Position numbers and translations under genes: made by a program. A model generated the notes under the pieces. It was not told the DNA's origin. It searched no databases and worked only from the letters and a program-made list of their open reading frames with translations. Of a stretch of 64,000 nt of DNA, positions 1 through 9,387 are shown piece by piece; position 1 is the stretch's first letter; the number at the start of each line of letters is the position of its first letter. Source of the DNA: Flavobacteriales bacterium (GTDB lineage Bacteria > Bacteroidota > Bacteroidia > UBA10329); the NCBI GenBank assembly GCA_021739695.1, contig JAIPBM010000016.1, forward strand, positions 27,569 to 91,568. The letters run 5' to 3'.

Positions 1-548
1 CAGCTCGTTTGCCATGTGAAACCGTTCAGAAAAACCATCACGAAACGGTTGTTGTTCGGGTCGTAAACCACTTTTGGGTCGAACTTGCTTCCTGAAAGGT
101 CGAGTGTGTCGGCTATATTTCCCAATGATCGAAAAAGCAGTTGCTGCTCGGTGCTTGAGTTGTACATGTGAATTCTCGAATTCGTCACCGAAACGATGTT
201 TCCATCATTCGAAATAGCCATGTCGTTGTCGTTTGGAACACCGTTGAAGCTATTGCCTTCGAAGTTGAGTCCCAAACCGGGAGCATTTCCGGCAGCAGCA
301 CGCGGTGACTCAGAAGTTTGGGCTGGATATCGTTCCATCACCCACTTCTTTTTCTCCATTAGTTCGGCTCGTTTACCTGATACGCCAGGCTTTGGAGCTT
401 CCAAATGCTGCAACAGAATTTCCCAATCTTCCGTTGGTTTGTTCATGTTTATCGTTGCTCCTTTGGCAATGGCGAAATGATTGACCTTAGCCGTTTGCGC
501 CAAACTCAAAACAGGAAGTGCGAGGAATATGATGATGAGATTTCTCAT
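1..548 (-). CDS. Secreted protein, 3' end truncated by window edge
   Basis: The frame is open from an ATG at 548 to the window edge, giving the first 182 residues of a longer protein. The N-terminus (MRNLIIIFLALPVLSLAQ) is a Sec signal peptide. Around residue 105 it reads NDNDMAISNDGNIVSVTNSRI and later YDPNNNRFVMVFLNG, a pattern of large exported Bacteroidota proteins with beta-propeller-like repeats; this family placement is an inference. A T9SS sorting domain, if present, would be beyond the left edge. It starts 25 bp downstream of the GNAT gene stop on the same strand and may be co-transcribed with it. Confidence 0.75.
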   Translation of the reverse strand, partial: MRNLIIIFLALPVLSLAQTAKVNHFAIAKGATINMNKPTEDWEILLQHLEAPKPGVSGKRAELMEKKKWVMERYPAQTSESPRAAAGNAPGLGLNFEGNSFNGVPNDNDMAISNDGNIVSVTNSRIHMYNSSTEQQLLFRSLGNIADTLDLSGSKFDPKVVYDPNNNRFVMVFLNGFTWQTS

Positions 549-572
549 GTAGCGAGCTTATTCGTTCAAGTT

Positions 573-1133
573 CTAAAATTTCTTCCACATGCTGCAATGT
601 GGACCAACGTTCGGTACCTCATATTCTGGCCCAAAACAGCACCAGCCATTTGCTTCATAAAAAGGAATGGCAACAATTCGTGCTTGGAGCCAGCCTGTTT
701 TTGCGTCCCAACGTTCCATGCTTTCTGTCTCTAACGTTGAAAGCACTTCGCTTGCCAAGCCTTGTCCCTGATATGCATCCAACGTTCCCATGGCCCGAAT
801 CTGAATGGCAGGTCTAAGGCCTTCTGCCGGAATTTCGGTGCCGCTATCGTCCTCCATCATTGCATAATCTGCGCAAAGCGGTTCAAATGGCGGACAAGCG
901 CTTTTAGCTTTCGCGTCCATGGCGCTTCCGTCAGCATCTTCTGGGATGAGATGCGCGCGACCTACTGCTACGATCTTTCCATCGTCTTCCACCCAAGCAT
1001 TGATCGCTTCATCATCGCCCGCTAATTTTTCAGAGCCTTTTGGCGAACCAAGAGGTTTTCTGAGGATTTCAAAACGAACATCAAAATATGCTTCAGGCAC
1101 ATCCTGTCCGGGGAATTTCACAACGGTTTTCAT
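573..1133 (-). CDS. GNAT family N-acetyltransferase
   Basis: A 186-residue protein of normal GNAT size. The acetyl-CoA-binding motif A is visible at about residues 113-132 (IRAMGTLDAYQGQGLASEVL, with Q-G-Q-G-L-A replacing Q/RxxGxG/A). Motif B follows near the C-terminus (ARIVAIPFYEANGW, then CFGPEYEVPNVGPH), as in ElaA-like enzymes that acetylate small molecules or protein N-termini. The substrate cannot be read from the sequence. The start codon overlaps the stop of the upstream ubiA-like gene by 4 bp, so the two are translationally coupled. Confidence 0.85.
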   Translation of the reverse strand: MKTVVKFPGQDVPEAYFDVRFEILRKPLGSPKGSEKLAGDDEAINAWVEDDGKIVAVGRAHLIPEDADGSAMDAKAKSACPPFEPLCADYAMMEDDSGTEIPAEGLRPAIQIRAMGTLDAYQGQGLASEVLSTLETESMERWDAKTGWLQARIVAIPFYEANGWCCFGPEYEVPNVGPHCSMWKKF

Positions 1134-1978
1134 AGGAAAAGATCAGTGATAACAAATGAGGCAAACAGCACGCTTGCAATACCATTTGTAGTGAAAAACG
1201 CCAAATTAACCCTGCTGAGGTCATTCGGTTTTACAATGGCATGCTGGTAGATAAGTAGGCAAAGAAAAATGCTGTACCCGATCCAATATAGCCATCCAAA
1301 ATTTCCAGTTCTTCCGGCAATAAAAAGAAGGCTTGCAGTGATGGCGTGCAACACATTCGAAAGCATCAATGCTTTTGGTTTTCCGAGCCACACAGGAATG
1401 GAGAAAAGTCCATTTTCGCGGTCGAACTCTTCATCCTGCAATGCATAGATGATGTCGAATCCTCCAACCCAAAAAAGCACAGCTAAGGAAAAAAGCAACG
1501 GCAACAGGTCGAAATGACCGACAACAGCCAAGTACGCACCGATCGGTGCTAGACTGAGCCCGAGACCAAGGATCAGATGGCAAAGCGCTGTATATCGCTT
1601 GGTAAGGCTGTATCCGAGCACAACGGCCAATGCAACTGGCGAAAGTGCCAAACACAATGGATTGATGAAATACGTGGTGACTACGAACGCAACGGAGTTC
1701 AAGATGACAAACCACAGGGCTGCGTTGGCGTTAATGATTCCTGCCGGAATTTCGCGAATGGCTGTGCGTGGGTTCTTTTCGTCAATGTTTCTGTCGATGA
1801 AGCGATTGAATGCCATGGCTGCGTTGCGCGCAAAAACCATACAAAGCACGACTTTTATCAAAAGATGAAGTTCGAACGAAGCAGAGGTGAGCTGAACGGC
1901 AAGGAAAAAACCGATCATCGCAAAGGGCATCGCGAAAATGGTGTGCGAAAACTTTACGAGCGATAGGTAGTTTTTCAT
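1130..1978 (-). CDS. UbiA-family polyprenyltransferase (4-hydroxybenzoate / MqnP-like)
   Basis: A multi-pass membrane enzyme of 282 residues. Both Asp-rich prenyl-diphosphate motifs of the UbiA superfamily are present: NRFIDRNIDEKNPRT at about residue 62 and YALQDEEFDRENG at about 182. The opening KNYLSLVKFSHTIFAMPFA is typical of the putative 4-hydroxybenzoate polyprenyltransferases that in many bacteria act as MqnP in futalosine-type menaquinone synthesis; which quinone is made here is inferred. I prefer the ATG at 1978 over an in-frame TTG at 1996 because a TACTTTTG -7 box lies at 1994-2001. Confidence 0.88.
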   Translation of the reverse strand: MKNYLSLVKFSHTIFAMPFAMIGFFLAVQLTSASFELHLLIKVVLCMVFARNAAMAFNRFIDRNIDEKNPRTAIREIPAGIINANAALWFVILNSVAFVVTTYFINPLCLALSPVALAVVLGYSLTKRYTALCHLILGLGLSLAPIGAYLAVVGHFDLLPLLFSLAVLFWVGGFDIIYALQDEEFDRENGLFSIPVWLGKPKALMLSNVLHAITASLLFIAGRTGNFGWLYWIGYSIFLCLLIYQHAIVKPNDLSRVNLAFFTTNGIASVLFASFVITDLFL

Positions 1979-1993
1979 CGGATTTACGTTTGT

Positions 1994-2001
1994 CAAAAGT
2001 A
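1994..2001 (-). promoter_or_regulatory. -7 box TACTTTTG upstream of the ubiA-like gene
   Basis: Exact match to the Bacteroidota -7 consensus TAnnTTTG on the minus strand, 15 nt before the preferred ATG. No clear TTG was found at the -33 position. It is divergent from the -7 box at 2029-2036. Confidence 0.45.
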
Positions 2002-2028
2002 GTACATGACCAATAATTGACTAACCCA

Positions 2029-2036
2029 TAAATTTG
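2029..2036 (+). promoter_or_regulatory. -7 box TAAATTTG just before the ATG at 2041
   Basis: Exact TAnnTTTG match ending only 4 nt before the ATG. With the usual -7 to +1 distance the transcript would begin at or next to the start codon, suggesting a leaderless mRNA. No good -33 TTG is seen. Confidence 0.4.
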
Positions 2037-2040
2037 CAGC

Positions 2041-2217
2041 ATGTTCAAGCGCCTCTTTCTAGTTTCCGGTATTGTTGCATTTGTGTTAGCAATGCTCACC
2101 ATGTGGTTCTGGTATCTACCTCGTCAAGCAAGCATTGATTCGGCTGCTGAGCAATCGGTTATACCTGTCGATTCGCTGGTGAACAATTCTACAGAAACGG
2201 AACTTCCTATTGAATGA
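2041..2217 (+). CDS. Small single-pass membrane protein, 58 aa
   Basis: Begins MFKRLFLVSGIVAFVLAML with one hydrophobic helix (residues about 4-26), followed by a short polar tail. It is real rather than random because its stop overlaps the start of the next gene in an ATGA junction (2214-2217) and a -7 box sits just upstream. No family was recognised. Role is likely tied to the downstream exported protein; this is inference. Confidence 0.6.
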   Translation: MFKRLFLVSGIVAFVLAMLTMWFWYLPRQASIDSAAEQSVIPVDSLVNNSTETELPIE

Positions 2218-2963
2218 CCTTCAAAAATCGGGTTCTTTGGTTCTTTCTTCTACTGCCAAGCATCGTGTTCGGGCAGCAGATCGTAGAATACAATCCTGAT
2301 TTCAAATTCCAAGATGGGATTTATCTTTCTTTTCAAGATTTCAAGAACAATAATCCTGTACCCGTCACTTATATTTTGAGCGATCTTGATATCCGCGACA
2401 AGGATTATCTGGAACTGGTGTTGGATACCGATTCGGTTGTTTATTTCGATAATCTGCTCGAAGAGCGTGTCATTGGCATTCAATCAATTTGGGGTTACGC
2501 TAAAAATGACAGGATATACATCGGTTTTAATACCGTAGATGGATCTGCCGAATGGCAAGATCGTGGATGGTTTCCCATACTTTCAATCGGTGCCTATAGC
2601 TATTTCACAGCTGTGAGATACGTTACACGCTACATGTCTCCAGCTCCTGGAGCCATGATGCCTTCCTATGGTATGTCGATGGGAATGGGTTCTGGATCCA
2701 TGTATCCGAACACAGGAACCTATTACCAAGAGGCGCAAAACCTTCAGATGCTGCTCGAATTCTCATCTGGCCGTTTGATTCTACTTGGGCAAGGAGATCT
2801 GAATTCGGTCACTCCGAGTATAATGGAGAATCTGTTGGCGCCCGATCGCGCCTTGCTTGCCGAATTTGACGAGCAATCGAAACGAGATCAGAAACAAACC
2901 TCCATGTACTACATCAGGCGGTATAACGAACGTAATCCGATCTACTTCCCGGTTGTTCAGTAG
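2214..2963 (+). CDS. Exported hypothetical protein, 249 aa
   Basis: The N-terminus (residues 1-20, ending in VFGQ) is a signal peptide. The mature part has no motif I recognise. It contains a Met/Gly/Ser-rich stretch at about residues 143-167 (PGAMMPSYGMSMGMGSGSM), possibly a flexible or copper-prone loop, but there is no other sign of metal binding. It is translationally coupled (4-bp overlap) to the 58-residue membrane protein upstream, so the two probably work together at the envelope. Confidence 0.7.
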   Translation: MTFKNRVLWFFLLLPSIVFGQQIVEYNPDFKFQDGIYLSFQDFKNNNPVPVTYILSDLDIRDKDYLELVLDTDSVVYFDNLLEERVIGIQSIWGYAKNDRIYIGFNTVDGSAEWQDRGWFPILSIGAYSYFTAVRYVTRYMSPAPGAMMPSYGMSMGMGSGSMYPNTGTYYQEAQNLQMLLEFSSGRLILLGQGDLNSVTPSIMENLLAPDRALLAEFDEQSKRDQKQTSMYYIRRYNERNPIYFPVVQ

Positions 2964-3067
2964 ATATTCTTTTGTATTGTTTAAAATTTCAGGGCAACCC
3001 TTATGATAAATAGGGTGTAAGCTTTAAAAACTCATTTTCTTTGCGGAATATTTTAAAATAGCAAGGG

Positions 3068-4390
3068 ATGGGACGAAAAATGAGTAAAACGTATGCTACT
3101 GTAGCGTTGTTTCTGTTGGTGCTGATCGGCCTTTTTGCCGCTTTCTTTCCAACAGTTCATCCATCAGGAGGTGATTTTGATTCGGGAGATATCGCTTGGC
3201 TTATTTCCGCATCGGGACTTGTGCTCATCATGACGCCTGGCCTCTCCTATTTCTACGGAGGAATGGTCTCCGCCAAGAATATCATTTCCACCATGCTTCA
3301 GAGTTTTGTGGCGCTTGGGGTAATCACCATTCTGTGGTTCGTAGTTGGTTTCAGTCTAAGTTTTGGAGATAGTATTGGTGGATTCATCGGTGATCCGCGC
3401 ACCTTCTTTATGTTCAATAATGTGGGAACCGCAGCCCATTCTACCATCGCCACAGGAATTCCATTCGTACTTTTTGCTGCGTTTCAGCTCAAATTCGCCA
3501 TCATCACGCCAGCGCTCATCACCGGTGCATTTGCCGAACGCATCAAGTTCTGGGGCTACATGCTTTTCATGGTGCTGTTCTGTCTTTTCATTTACACACC
3601 ATTGGCGCATTGGACCTGGCATCCAGAAGGTTTCCTTTACAAATGGGGTGTGCTCGATTTTGCGGGTGGAACCGTGGTTCATATCTCAGCGGGAATGGCA
3701 GCTTTGGCCGGAGCCATGTTCTTCGGAAGAAGAAAAGTGCACATGGAAAAAGTGGAAAGTACGCCTGTCAATATTCCGTATGTCTTGCTTGGAACGGGCT
3801 TGCTCTGGTTCGGGTGGTTCGGGTTCAACGCAGGTTCAGCCTTGGCTGCCGATGAATTGGCAGTAACCGCTTTCGTAAATACCAATTTGGCTTCTGCTGC
3901 AGCTATGCTCGCTTGGTTGGTCTACGATTCTGCTCGCGGACGCAAACCATCAGCCTTGGGCGGAAGCATCGGAGCGGTGGTCGGTCTGGTAGCCATCACA
4001 CCAGCAGCAGGTTTTGTGAGTTTCGGTGCAAGCATCGCCATCGGCATCACGGCCAGCATCGTTTCGAACATCGCAGTTCACATCAAGTCAAAATCAACTT
4101 TGGATGATACCTTGGATGTGTTTCCATGCCACGGAATCGGTGGCATTGTGGGTATGATCCTGACAGGCGTTTTCGCGTTGGATGGCGGATTGATAACAGG
4201 TGAGACCACTTTATTTCTAAATCACCTGTTGGCGCTGGTCATCGTTTGCGCCTTCACTTTTGGAGGAAGCTACTTGCTGTATTTCATCACCAACGCCATT
4301 ATTCCACTTCGCGTAAGCGAAGAAGCGGAAGAGATAGGTTTGGATCTTACACAACATGACGAGAAGTACATTCTGGCTCGGGTGGATTGA
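3068..4390 (+). CDS. amt: Ammonium transporter (Amt family)
   Basis: A 440-residue Amt/MEP/Rh channel protein with about 11 membrane segments after an N-terminal hydrophobic segment. The family core is clear: LVLIMTPGLSYFYGGMVSAKN near residue 55, and the pore twin histidines in GGTVVHISAGMAAL (about residue 207) and VFPCHGIGGIVGM (about 355). It moves ammonium into the cell. No glnK/PII gene is adjacent, unlike many bacterial amt loci. A second in-frame ATG at 3080 is an equally possible start. Confidence 0.95.
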   Translation: MGRKMSKTYATVALFLLVLIGLFAAFFPTVHPSGGDFDSGDIAWLISASGLVLIMTPGLSYFYGGMVSAKNIISTMLQSFVALGVITILWFVVGFSLSFGDSIGGFIGDPRTFFMFNNVGTAAHSTIATGIPFVLFAAFQLKFAIITPALITGAFAERIKFWGYMLFMVLFCLFIYTPLAHWTWHPEGFLYKWGVLDFAGGTVVHISAGMAALAGAMFFGRRKVHMEKVESTPVNIPYVLLGTGLLWFGWFGFNAGSALAADELAVTAFVNTNLASAAAMLAWLVYDSARGRKPSALGGSIGAVVGLVAITPAAGFVSFGASIAIGITASIVSNIAVHIKSKSTLDDTLDVFPCHGIGGIVGMILTGVFALDGGLITGETTLFLNHLLALVIVCAFTFGGSYLLYFITNAIIPLRVSEEAEEIGLDLTQHDEKYILARVD

Positions 4391-4433
4391 TCTAGGTTAA
4401 CATTGGTTTAACCAAGGTTCTTTACCGAAAAAG

Positions 4434-4441
4434 TAGCTTTG
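4434..4441 (+). promoter_or_regulatory. -7 box TAGCTTTG just before the ATG at 4446
   Basis: Exact TAnnTTTG match ending 4 nt before the start codon, the same arrangement as at 2041. Candidate leaderless promoter; the -33 element is not convincing. Confidence 0.4.
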
Positions 4442-4445
4442 GGTC

Positions 4446-5105
4446 ATGAAACTCGATTACCTCAATCCTGACGTACCGGCAGAATTGCCTTGGCACGAAG
4501 TACAGATCATCAAAGCCACCCAAGAGAACTTAGAGGGTTATGGCAAGTTGGTTGAAGCTGATGAGTACAAGGATTACCCCATGGAAATTGTGCGATGGCC
4601 AAAGCCAAATGGCCGCCCAATTGATGAAGGAACGGGCGATGAGGCAGGGACGGTTTCGGGCGATTTTACTTTCTATTGGGATGGAGATGTCTTCAAAGGC
4701 AAGAACGAAGCAGTTAATTCGCAGTACGTTTTCGGATGGAGCAAGAACCCGAAAGATGCTTCCGAAACCTCAACTGAAAAGCCAGAACGGGTCTTGCTTT
4801 GGCATGCCAACTATCACCCAGATGGCGGACAATTGTTCTTCCCTTTGGATGGCGGTTCTTTCATGACCGCGTTGGCTCTTCCTGGCGATGATGTGAAACC
4901 CGAGCATTTCAAAGCATTCTTGGTTGAAGGAGGAAAAGGGCTTTACATCCACCCGAATGTTTGGCACGAAGCGATTGTGCCGCTTACTTCAAGGGCCAAA
5001 TTCTACGATGAGCAAGGTGCGGTTCATGGTCGCGTAAGTGTGCATTTTCCGAAGGAATTTGGGGTTTTTCTTTGCGTTCCGTTGACACACAGCGCGTCAT
5101 TGTAA
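4446..5105 (+). CDS. Ureidoglycolate lyase-like protein (AllA family)
   Basis: A 219-residue cupin-fold protein. The block HANYHPDGGQLFFP followed by FLVEGGKGLYIHPNVWHEAIVP (residues about 120-180) is the ureidoglycolate lyase signature, with candidate metal ligands in the His and Glu/Gln positions. Family members split ureidoglycolate to glyoxylate and urea in allantoin degradation. No other allantoin genes are nearby, so a different keto-acid or cupin role is possible. Its position next to amt is suggestive of nitrogen metabolism but not proof. Confidence 0.8.
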   Translation: MKLDYLNPDVPAELPWHEVQIIKATQENLEGYGKLVEADEYKDYPMEIVRWPKPNGRPIDEGTGDEAGTVSGDFTFYWDGDVFKGKNEAVNSQYVFGWSKNPKDASETSTEKPERVLLWHANYHPDGGQLFFPLDGGSFMTALALPGDDVKPEHFKAFLVEGGKGLYIHPNVWHEAIVPLTSRAKFYDEQGAVHGRVSVHFPKEFGVFLCVPLTHSASL

Positions 5106-5299
5106 CCGGCCTCTCCTCCCTTTGTAAGATGGCAATCGTAATTAGGGAGATGCTCTCCTGCACCGTGCAAGAGGGCAATGGTAATTGACCTTAGGGAATG
5201 GTGATTGCGGGGGCCATCTCCCATAATGCCTAGAGTTGCAATCCTTATCATTTGACGGAGATTACTCCATTTCCCATATTCTTGACTTATTTTCAGGTC
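5106..5299. repeat. Intergenic region with imperfect repeats
   Basis: 194 bp without a convincing gene. It holds degenerate copies of a GGCAATnGTAATT unit and outer inverted arms GGGAGATG...CATCTCCC (about 5145-5222). It resembles the small dispersed palindromes of Bacteroidota but has no second copy in this window. Confidence 0.3.
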
Positions 5300-6274
5300 A
5301 TGAAAAAGTTTGTCGTAGGATTCTTTCTGATTCTTTCGCTTCTGTTCATCGGATTCATTTCGGGTGGAACAATCGCCAAATTCTTCTTCATTAAGGCTGG
5401 TGATGGTTTGGCTGGTGCAGCGACTGCAGCCATGTTGGGATTTTTCGGAGTGGGAATCGGACTGGCAATCTCCATTGTTCTTATGAGGAAGCTCAACGAA
5501 AAGGCCAAGCTCATCACAACCATTGTGCTGACGCTGTTTTCGGTGATTCTTTGGGGCATTTTCCACTATCAGTTCAAGCAGCGGCAAAAGGAAAAACAGC
5601 AGGAGAATGTCGGACTGTTCGGGGAGAATAGGAGGAATGGAATGGCAAATGAGCCCATTGCCATGGCAACGAAGCCAGCGCCTTCAGCCCCTCTTTTATT
5701 GAAACTGGCAGATGGAACGGAAATGGGAATTGGCCTCGTTTCTATATCGCCAGAAGATGGAAAGGTGCTGCGCTTTTACAGCAAGCCTAAGCATTTTGAG
5801 TTGCCCGAAAATCTGAAATCCATAGATAGTCTTACGTTCAAAGCAGGGCAACATTACGTTGACATTGCCACCGCTCCGCCATGGTTTGTGCCGCAATACA
5901 TGAAGCTCGATTACGGCATTTTGCAGTTGGTGGCCGTTACTGTCCAACAGAATTGGATTGAAGTGATCGTGAACAGGAGCAATGGTCAGACATCTTGGAT
6001 TTACAGACAGGACGTAGGTTATTCAACATGGTCAGAGTTCTTACTGACCGTGCATTCCGTGGAATTGCTCAACCCAAGCGATTTTCCACCACGCATCAAA
6101 CCGATGGACCATGCCTCGCCAGACGAAAGCGTGGATGCCAATGGCATTTTCTATCCCATTTCTGTGAAAGATGATTGGCTACAGGTTCATCCTGATAAGG
6201 AGGTGGACCACGACATCTGGGTCCGCTGGAAGCGGGATGGAATTCTCTTGGTGAGATATTCCTTATTGAGCTGA
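5300..6274 (+). CDS. Membrane protein of unknown function, 324 aa
   Basis: I start at the ATG at 5300 (MKKFVVGFFLILSLLFIGF) instead of the upstream in-frame ATG at 5252, because this places a hydrophobic segment at the N-terminus. Three membrane helices occupy residues 1-95 (GAATAAMLGFFGVGIGLAIS and AKLITTIVLTLFSVILWGIF are the second and third). The remaining ~230 residues are soluble, with Trp-rich beta-like sequence (SWIYRQDVGYSTWSEF, VDHDIWVRWKRDG). No known domain was recognised. It is not obviously in an operon. Confidence 0.7.
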   Translation: MKKFVVGFFLILSLLFIGFISGGTIAKFFFIKAGDGLAGAATAAMLGFFGVGIGLAISIVLMRKLNEKAKLITTIVLTLFSVILWGIFHYQFKQRQKEKQQENVGLFGENRRNGMANEPIAMATKPAPSAPLLLKLADGTEMGIGLVSISPEDGKVLRFYSKPKHFELPENLKSIDSLTFKAGQHYVDIATAPPWFVPQYMKLDYGILQLVAVTVQQNWIEVIVNRSNGQTSWIYRQDVGYSTWSEFLLTVHSVELLNPSDFPPRIKPMDHASPDESVDANGIFYPISVKDDWLQVHPDKEVDHDIWVRWKRDGILLVRYSLLS

Positions 6275-6438
6275 GGTTCTTCCTCCTTTCATTTTCTTAA
6301 GCTTTTTTGATTGGAATAGGGTGGCCCCCACAGCTTATGGGGCTGCCTTCCTGTGTTTTCATTTTAGACTTCAGCGTTTTATGGAATTCCCAAAATCGCT
6401 GCATCCAAAGGGAAAGTTTAACCTAAAATCTACAAAAC

Positions 6439-7728
6439 ATGAAAACGCTTGCAGTCATTATCACATCCGCATCAACCCTTGTTTTCTTATCGCTTTATTC
6501 CATCTTTCCAGATAGGTTTTTGCCCAAACCAGTGGAACGCGAAAAGGGTTGCGTGTTCAATTCCATGATGGGAATAGAAAATACCGAGAATTACGCACAG
6601 TACAAGACCCCTGATAAGGTTGTGCAATCCATCGATCATGCCATGGGTTGGATGGCCGCAGCGCAGCAGCAAAATGGCGGTTGGGGAGCCGGAAGCCATT
6701 ACAAGCAAATGGAAATGGACCCGCACGCGGTGGCTGCCGACCCAGCAACCACTTCGATGGTCGGAATGGCGCTTTTGCGCAATGGAAGCACGCTCGATAA
6801 GGGAACTTACAGCGCGCAACTGAAAAAGGCGGTCGAATTCATTCTGAAGGAAGTGGAGAATTCAAGCCCGAACTCATTGAACATCACCAGCCTGACCGGC
6901 ACGCAGATCCAAACCAAACTCGGACAGAACATCGATGTGGTGTTGGCTTCGCAGTTTTTGACCAATCTGTTGGAGAAAGTGCCTGCCAATGATCCGCTGA
7001 GAAAAAGGATCAAAGAAGCGCTGAATGTCTGTGTGGTGAAAATCCAGAATGGACAAATGGCTGATGGAAGCACGCAAGGAGCAGGCTGGGCAGGCGTGTT
7101 GCAATCGTCACTTGCATCCAACGCTTTGGAAGCGGCTGAATTTGCAGGGGCAAAGGTGGATACCAAGAAATTGGAGCTCGCCAGAGATTATCAGAAAAGC
7201 AATTATGATGCGGAAAGTGGGAATGTGAATACCGACCGAGGTGCGGGCGTTGTGCTCTATTCCGTTTCGGGTTCGGCACGCGCATCAGCGAAGGAGGCTA
7301 GAGAAGTGCAGGAACAGATGGATAAGGCCAAGATGCCATCGCGGGGTCAAGCTGTCACGGCTTCTGATCTGGAAGACCTAGGTTACAACAAGGACGAAGC
7401 GGTAAAAAAGGCAGCGGCTTACAACGTTTACCAAAGCGCCAAGCAAACAGCCCAGCGAGAAGATGTGATGAGTGGTTTTGGCAACAACGGAGGCGAGGAA
7501 TTCCTCAGCTTTTTGCAAACAGGCGAAGGATTGGTCATTGCGAAAGACAATTCGTGGAAAAACTGGTACGATGATGTTTCGGGGAAAATGGTCCGTATTC
7601 AGAATCAGGATGGAAGCTGGAATGGACATCATTGCATTACAAGTCCGGTGTTCTGCACTGCTACTTGTCTGCTGATCCTCTCGATAGAAAATGACCTTCA
7701 GAATCTTCAAAAAATGGGAGGCTCGTAG
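6439..7728 (+). CDS. Secreted toroid-repeat protein (squalene-cyclase/prenyltransferase-like fold)
   Basis: The 429-residue protein begins with a signal peptide or anchor (KTLAVIITSASTLVFLSLYS). It carries two short repeats of the terpenoid-cyclase/prenyltransferase toroid type: MGWMAAAQQQNGGWGAGSH at about residue 69 and VRIQNQDGSWNGHHCITSP near the C-terminus, plus weaker ones between. Such alpha-alpha barrels bind hydrophobic or protein ligands; the catalytic DxDD of squalene cyclases is not seen, so an enzymatic role is doubtful. A strong hairpin terminator follows. Confidence 0.65.
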   Translation: MKTLAVIITSASTLVFLSLYSIFPDRFLPKPVEREKGCVFNSMMGIENTENYAQYKTPDKVVQSIDHAMGWMAAAQQQNGGWGAGSHYKQMEMDPHAVAADPATTSMVGMALLRNGSTLDKGTYSAQLKKAVEFILKEVENSSPNSLNITSLTGTQIQTKLGQNIDVVLASQFLTNLLEKVPANDPLRKRIKEALNVCVVKIQNGQMADGSTQGAGWAGVLQSSLASNALEAAEFAGAKVDTKKLELARDYQKSNYDAESGNVNTDRGAGVVLYSVSGSARASAKEAREVQEQMDKAKMPSRGQAVTASDLEDLGYNKDEAVKKAAAYNVYQSAKQTAQREDVMSGFGNNGGEEFLSFLQTGEGLVIAKDNSWKNWYDDVSGKMVRIQNQDGSWNGHHCITSPVFCTATCLLILSIENDLQNLQKMGGS

Positions 7729-7753
7729 AAATGCGATGAATCCATTTAAGAAG

Positions 7754-7800
7754 AAACCGACCTCGCACAACTGATTTCCGTTGTGCGAGGTCGGTTTTTC
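7754..7800. terminator. Strong bidirectional hairpin terminator
   Basis: A perfect stem of about 18 bp (CCGACCTCGCACAAC / GTTGTGCGAGGTCGG with A/T ends) with an 8-nt loop and flanking A and T runs. It lies between convergent genes and can serve both. Confidence 0.9.
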
Positions 7801-7817
7801 GTTCAGCTGATAGGGGT

Positions 7818-9308
7818 TCAGATCCCGTAGATCACCCCATACTTCTTCTTGGCATAATCCATAAAGTACTGCGAATTCAACGGTTCTCCGCTAATGCGTT
7901 CACACAATTCTTTCGAGCTGTAAAGCTTTCCGTGTTGATGCACGTTTTCTCGTAACCAAGCCAACAGATTCTCTAAGTATGGTTTCGGGTTCGAAGGGTC
8001 TAACGCACCGATTTCTTTCTCTGCCGCAGCATGAAACTGAGCAGCGTAGAAACTTCCGATAGAGTAAGTTGGGAAATACCCGATAGAACCATGACTCCAG
8101 TGAATATCCTGCAACACACCTTGGCTATCGCTCGGAACATCCACACCTAGGTATTCCTTGTATTTCGCGTTCCACGCAGCTGGCAGATCAACCGCGTTCA
8201 GCTTTCCTTCCATAATGCCTTTTTCAATCTCGTATCGAATGAGAATATGGAAATGGTAGGTCAATTCATCTGCATTCACACGTATCAAACTCGACTGAAC
8301 CTTATTCATCGCTTTGAAGAAATCCAAAGCAGAAACGCCCTCGAATTGTGTGGGGAAGATCTCCTTCAATCGGGCAAATTTCCATTCCCAAAAAGGAAGC
8401 GATCGGCCTACATTATTCTCCCACAATCGGCTTTGGCTTTCATGAATTCCCAACGAGATCGCTTCGCCACTCGGCAGGCCATATTCGCTATCTGGCAAGC
8501 CTTGCTCGTATAGTGCATGACCACCTTCGTGAATACAACTCCACAGCATTTCGTTGAAGGTTTCTTCCGAAACACGCGTGGTTACCCGAACATCCGTTGC
8601 GGAGAAATTGATGGTAAATGGATGACTCGAAACGTCTTGTCTTCCAGCCTCAAAATCATAACCCATATCCTTCAAAACCTCAATGCCGAAATCCCATTGT
8701 TTATCGTGGTTGAAGTACTGATCCATGAAGCTGTCATTCACCTGCGGCTTGGCTTTGATGGCGTCCAACAGCGGCTTCAAATCTTTCTTCACGCCTTCGA
8801 ACAGTGCATCCAACTGGGCAACGGTGCAATCAGGTTCAAACTCATCGCACAGCGCATCATACGGATGACCTTCGTAACCCACAATTTCGGCCTCTTTCCG
8901 TTTCAGGTCAATCACTTTTTGGAGGAAAGGCGCATACAACGAAAAATCATTCTTCTTTTTGGCCTCTTGCCAATGGAAGAAGGCTTCGCTTGTAGCACGG
9001 CTCATCTCTTCCACAAACTTGCTATCGAACAGCGTTTTACGCTTCAGATCACGCGCAGTTTGCTTGATATTGGATGCTTGTTTCGCATCAGCAGGAAGGT
9101 TCGCTAGCAATTCATCTACCAACTTTTTCAGTTCAGGATCGGTCATTTTGATGTGCGCCAACTTAGAAAGCGTACCGATCTGCTGCGCTCTGCGCGCATG
9201 GCTTTTCTCGGGCATATATGTTTCAAGGTCCCAATGCAAAAGGGCAGTGGCGTGCGAAATATCAGCGATCTCCGAAAGTGCTTCGGTATATTGAGTGTAA
9301 TTGTCCAT
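7818..9308 (-). CDS. M32 family metallocarboxypeptidase (carboxypeptidase Taq)
   Basis: A 496-residue cytoplasmic protease of standard M32 length. The zinc motif HEGGH is at residues 260-264 (H260, E261, H264) within SCIHEGGHALYEQGL. The family blocks ESQSRLWENNVGRS and ADELTYHFHILIRYEIEKG follow. It removes C-terminal residues from peptides. It is monocistronic, with the terminator at 7754-7800 just downstream and a dispersed repeat upstream. Confidence 0.95.
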   Translation of the reverse strand: MDNYTQYTEALSEIADISHATALLHWDLETYMPEKSHARRAQQIGTLSKLAHIKMTDPELKKLVDELLANLPADAKQASNIKQTARDLKRKTLFDSKFVEEMSRATSEAFFHWQEAKKKNDFSLYAPFLQKVIDLKRKEAEIVGYEGHPYDALCDEFEPDCTVAQLDALFEGVKKDLKPLLDAIKAKPQVNDSFMDQYFNHDKQWDFGIEVLKDMGYDFEAGRQDVSSHPFTINFSATDVRVTTRVSEETFNEMLWSCIHEGGHALYEQGLPDSEYGLPSGEAISLGIHESQSRLWENNVGRSLPFWEWKFARLKEIFPTQFEGVSALDFFKAMNKVQSSLIRVNADELTYHFHILIRYEIEKGIMEGKLNAVDLPAAWNAKYKEYLGVDVPSDSQGVLQDIHWSHGSIGYFPTYSIGSFYAAQFHAAAEKEIGALDPSNPKPYLENLLAWLRENVHQHGKLYSSKELCERISGEPLNSQYFMDYAKKKYGVIYGI

Positions 9309-9387
9309 GGTAATAAGAGTAATATGCGAATTAGTGAATCTGCGAATGTATAATAATCCGCGGCCATTGCTGGTCGTTCTGTGCTCA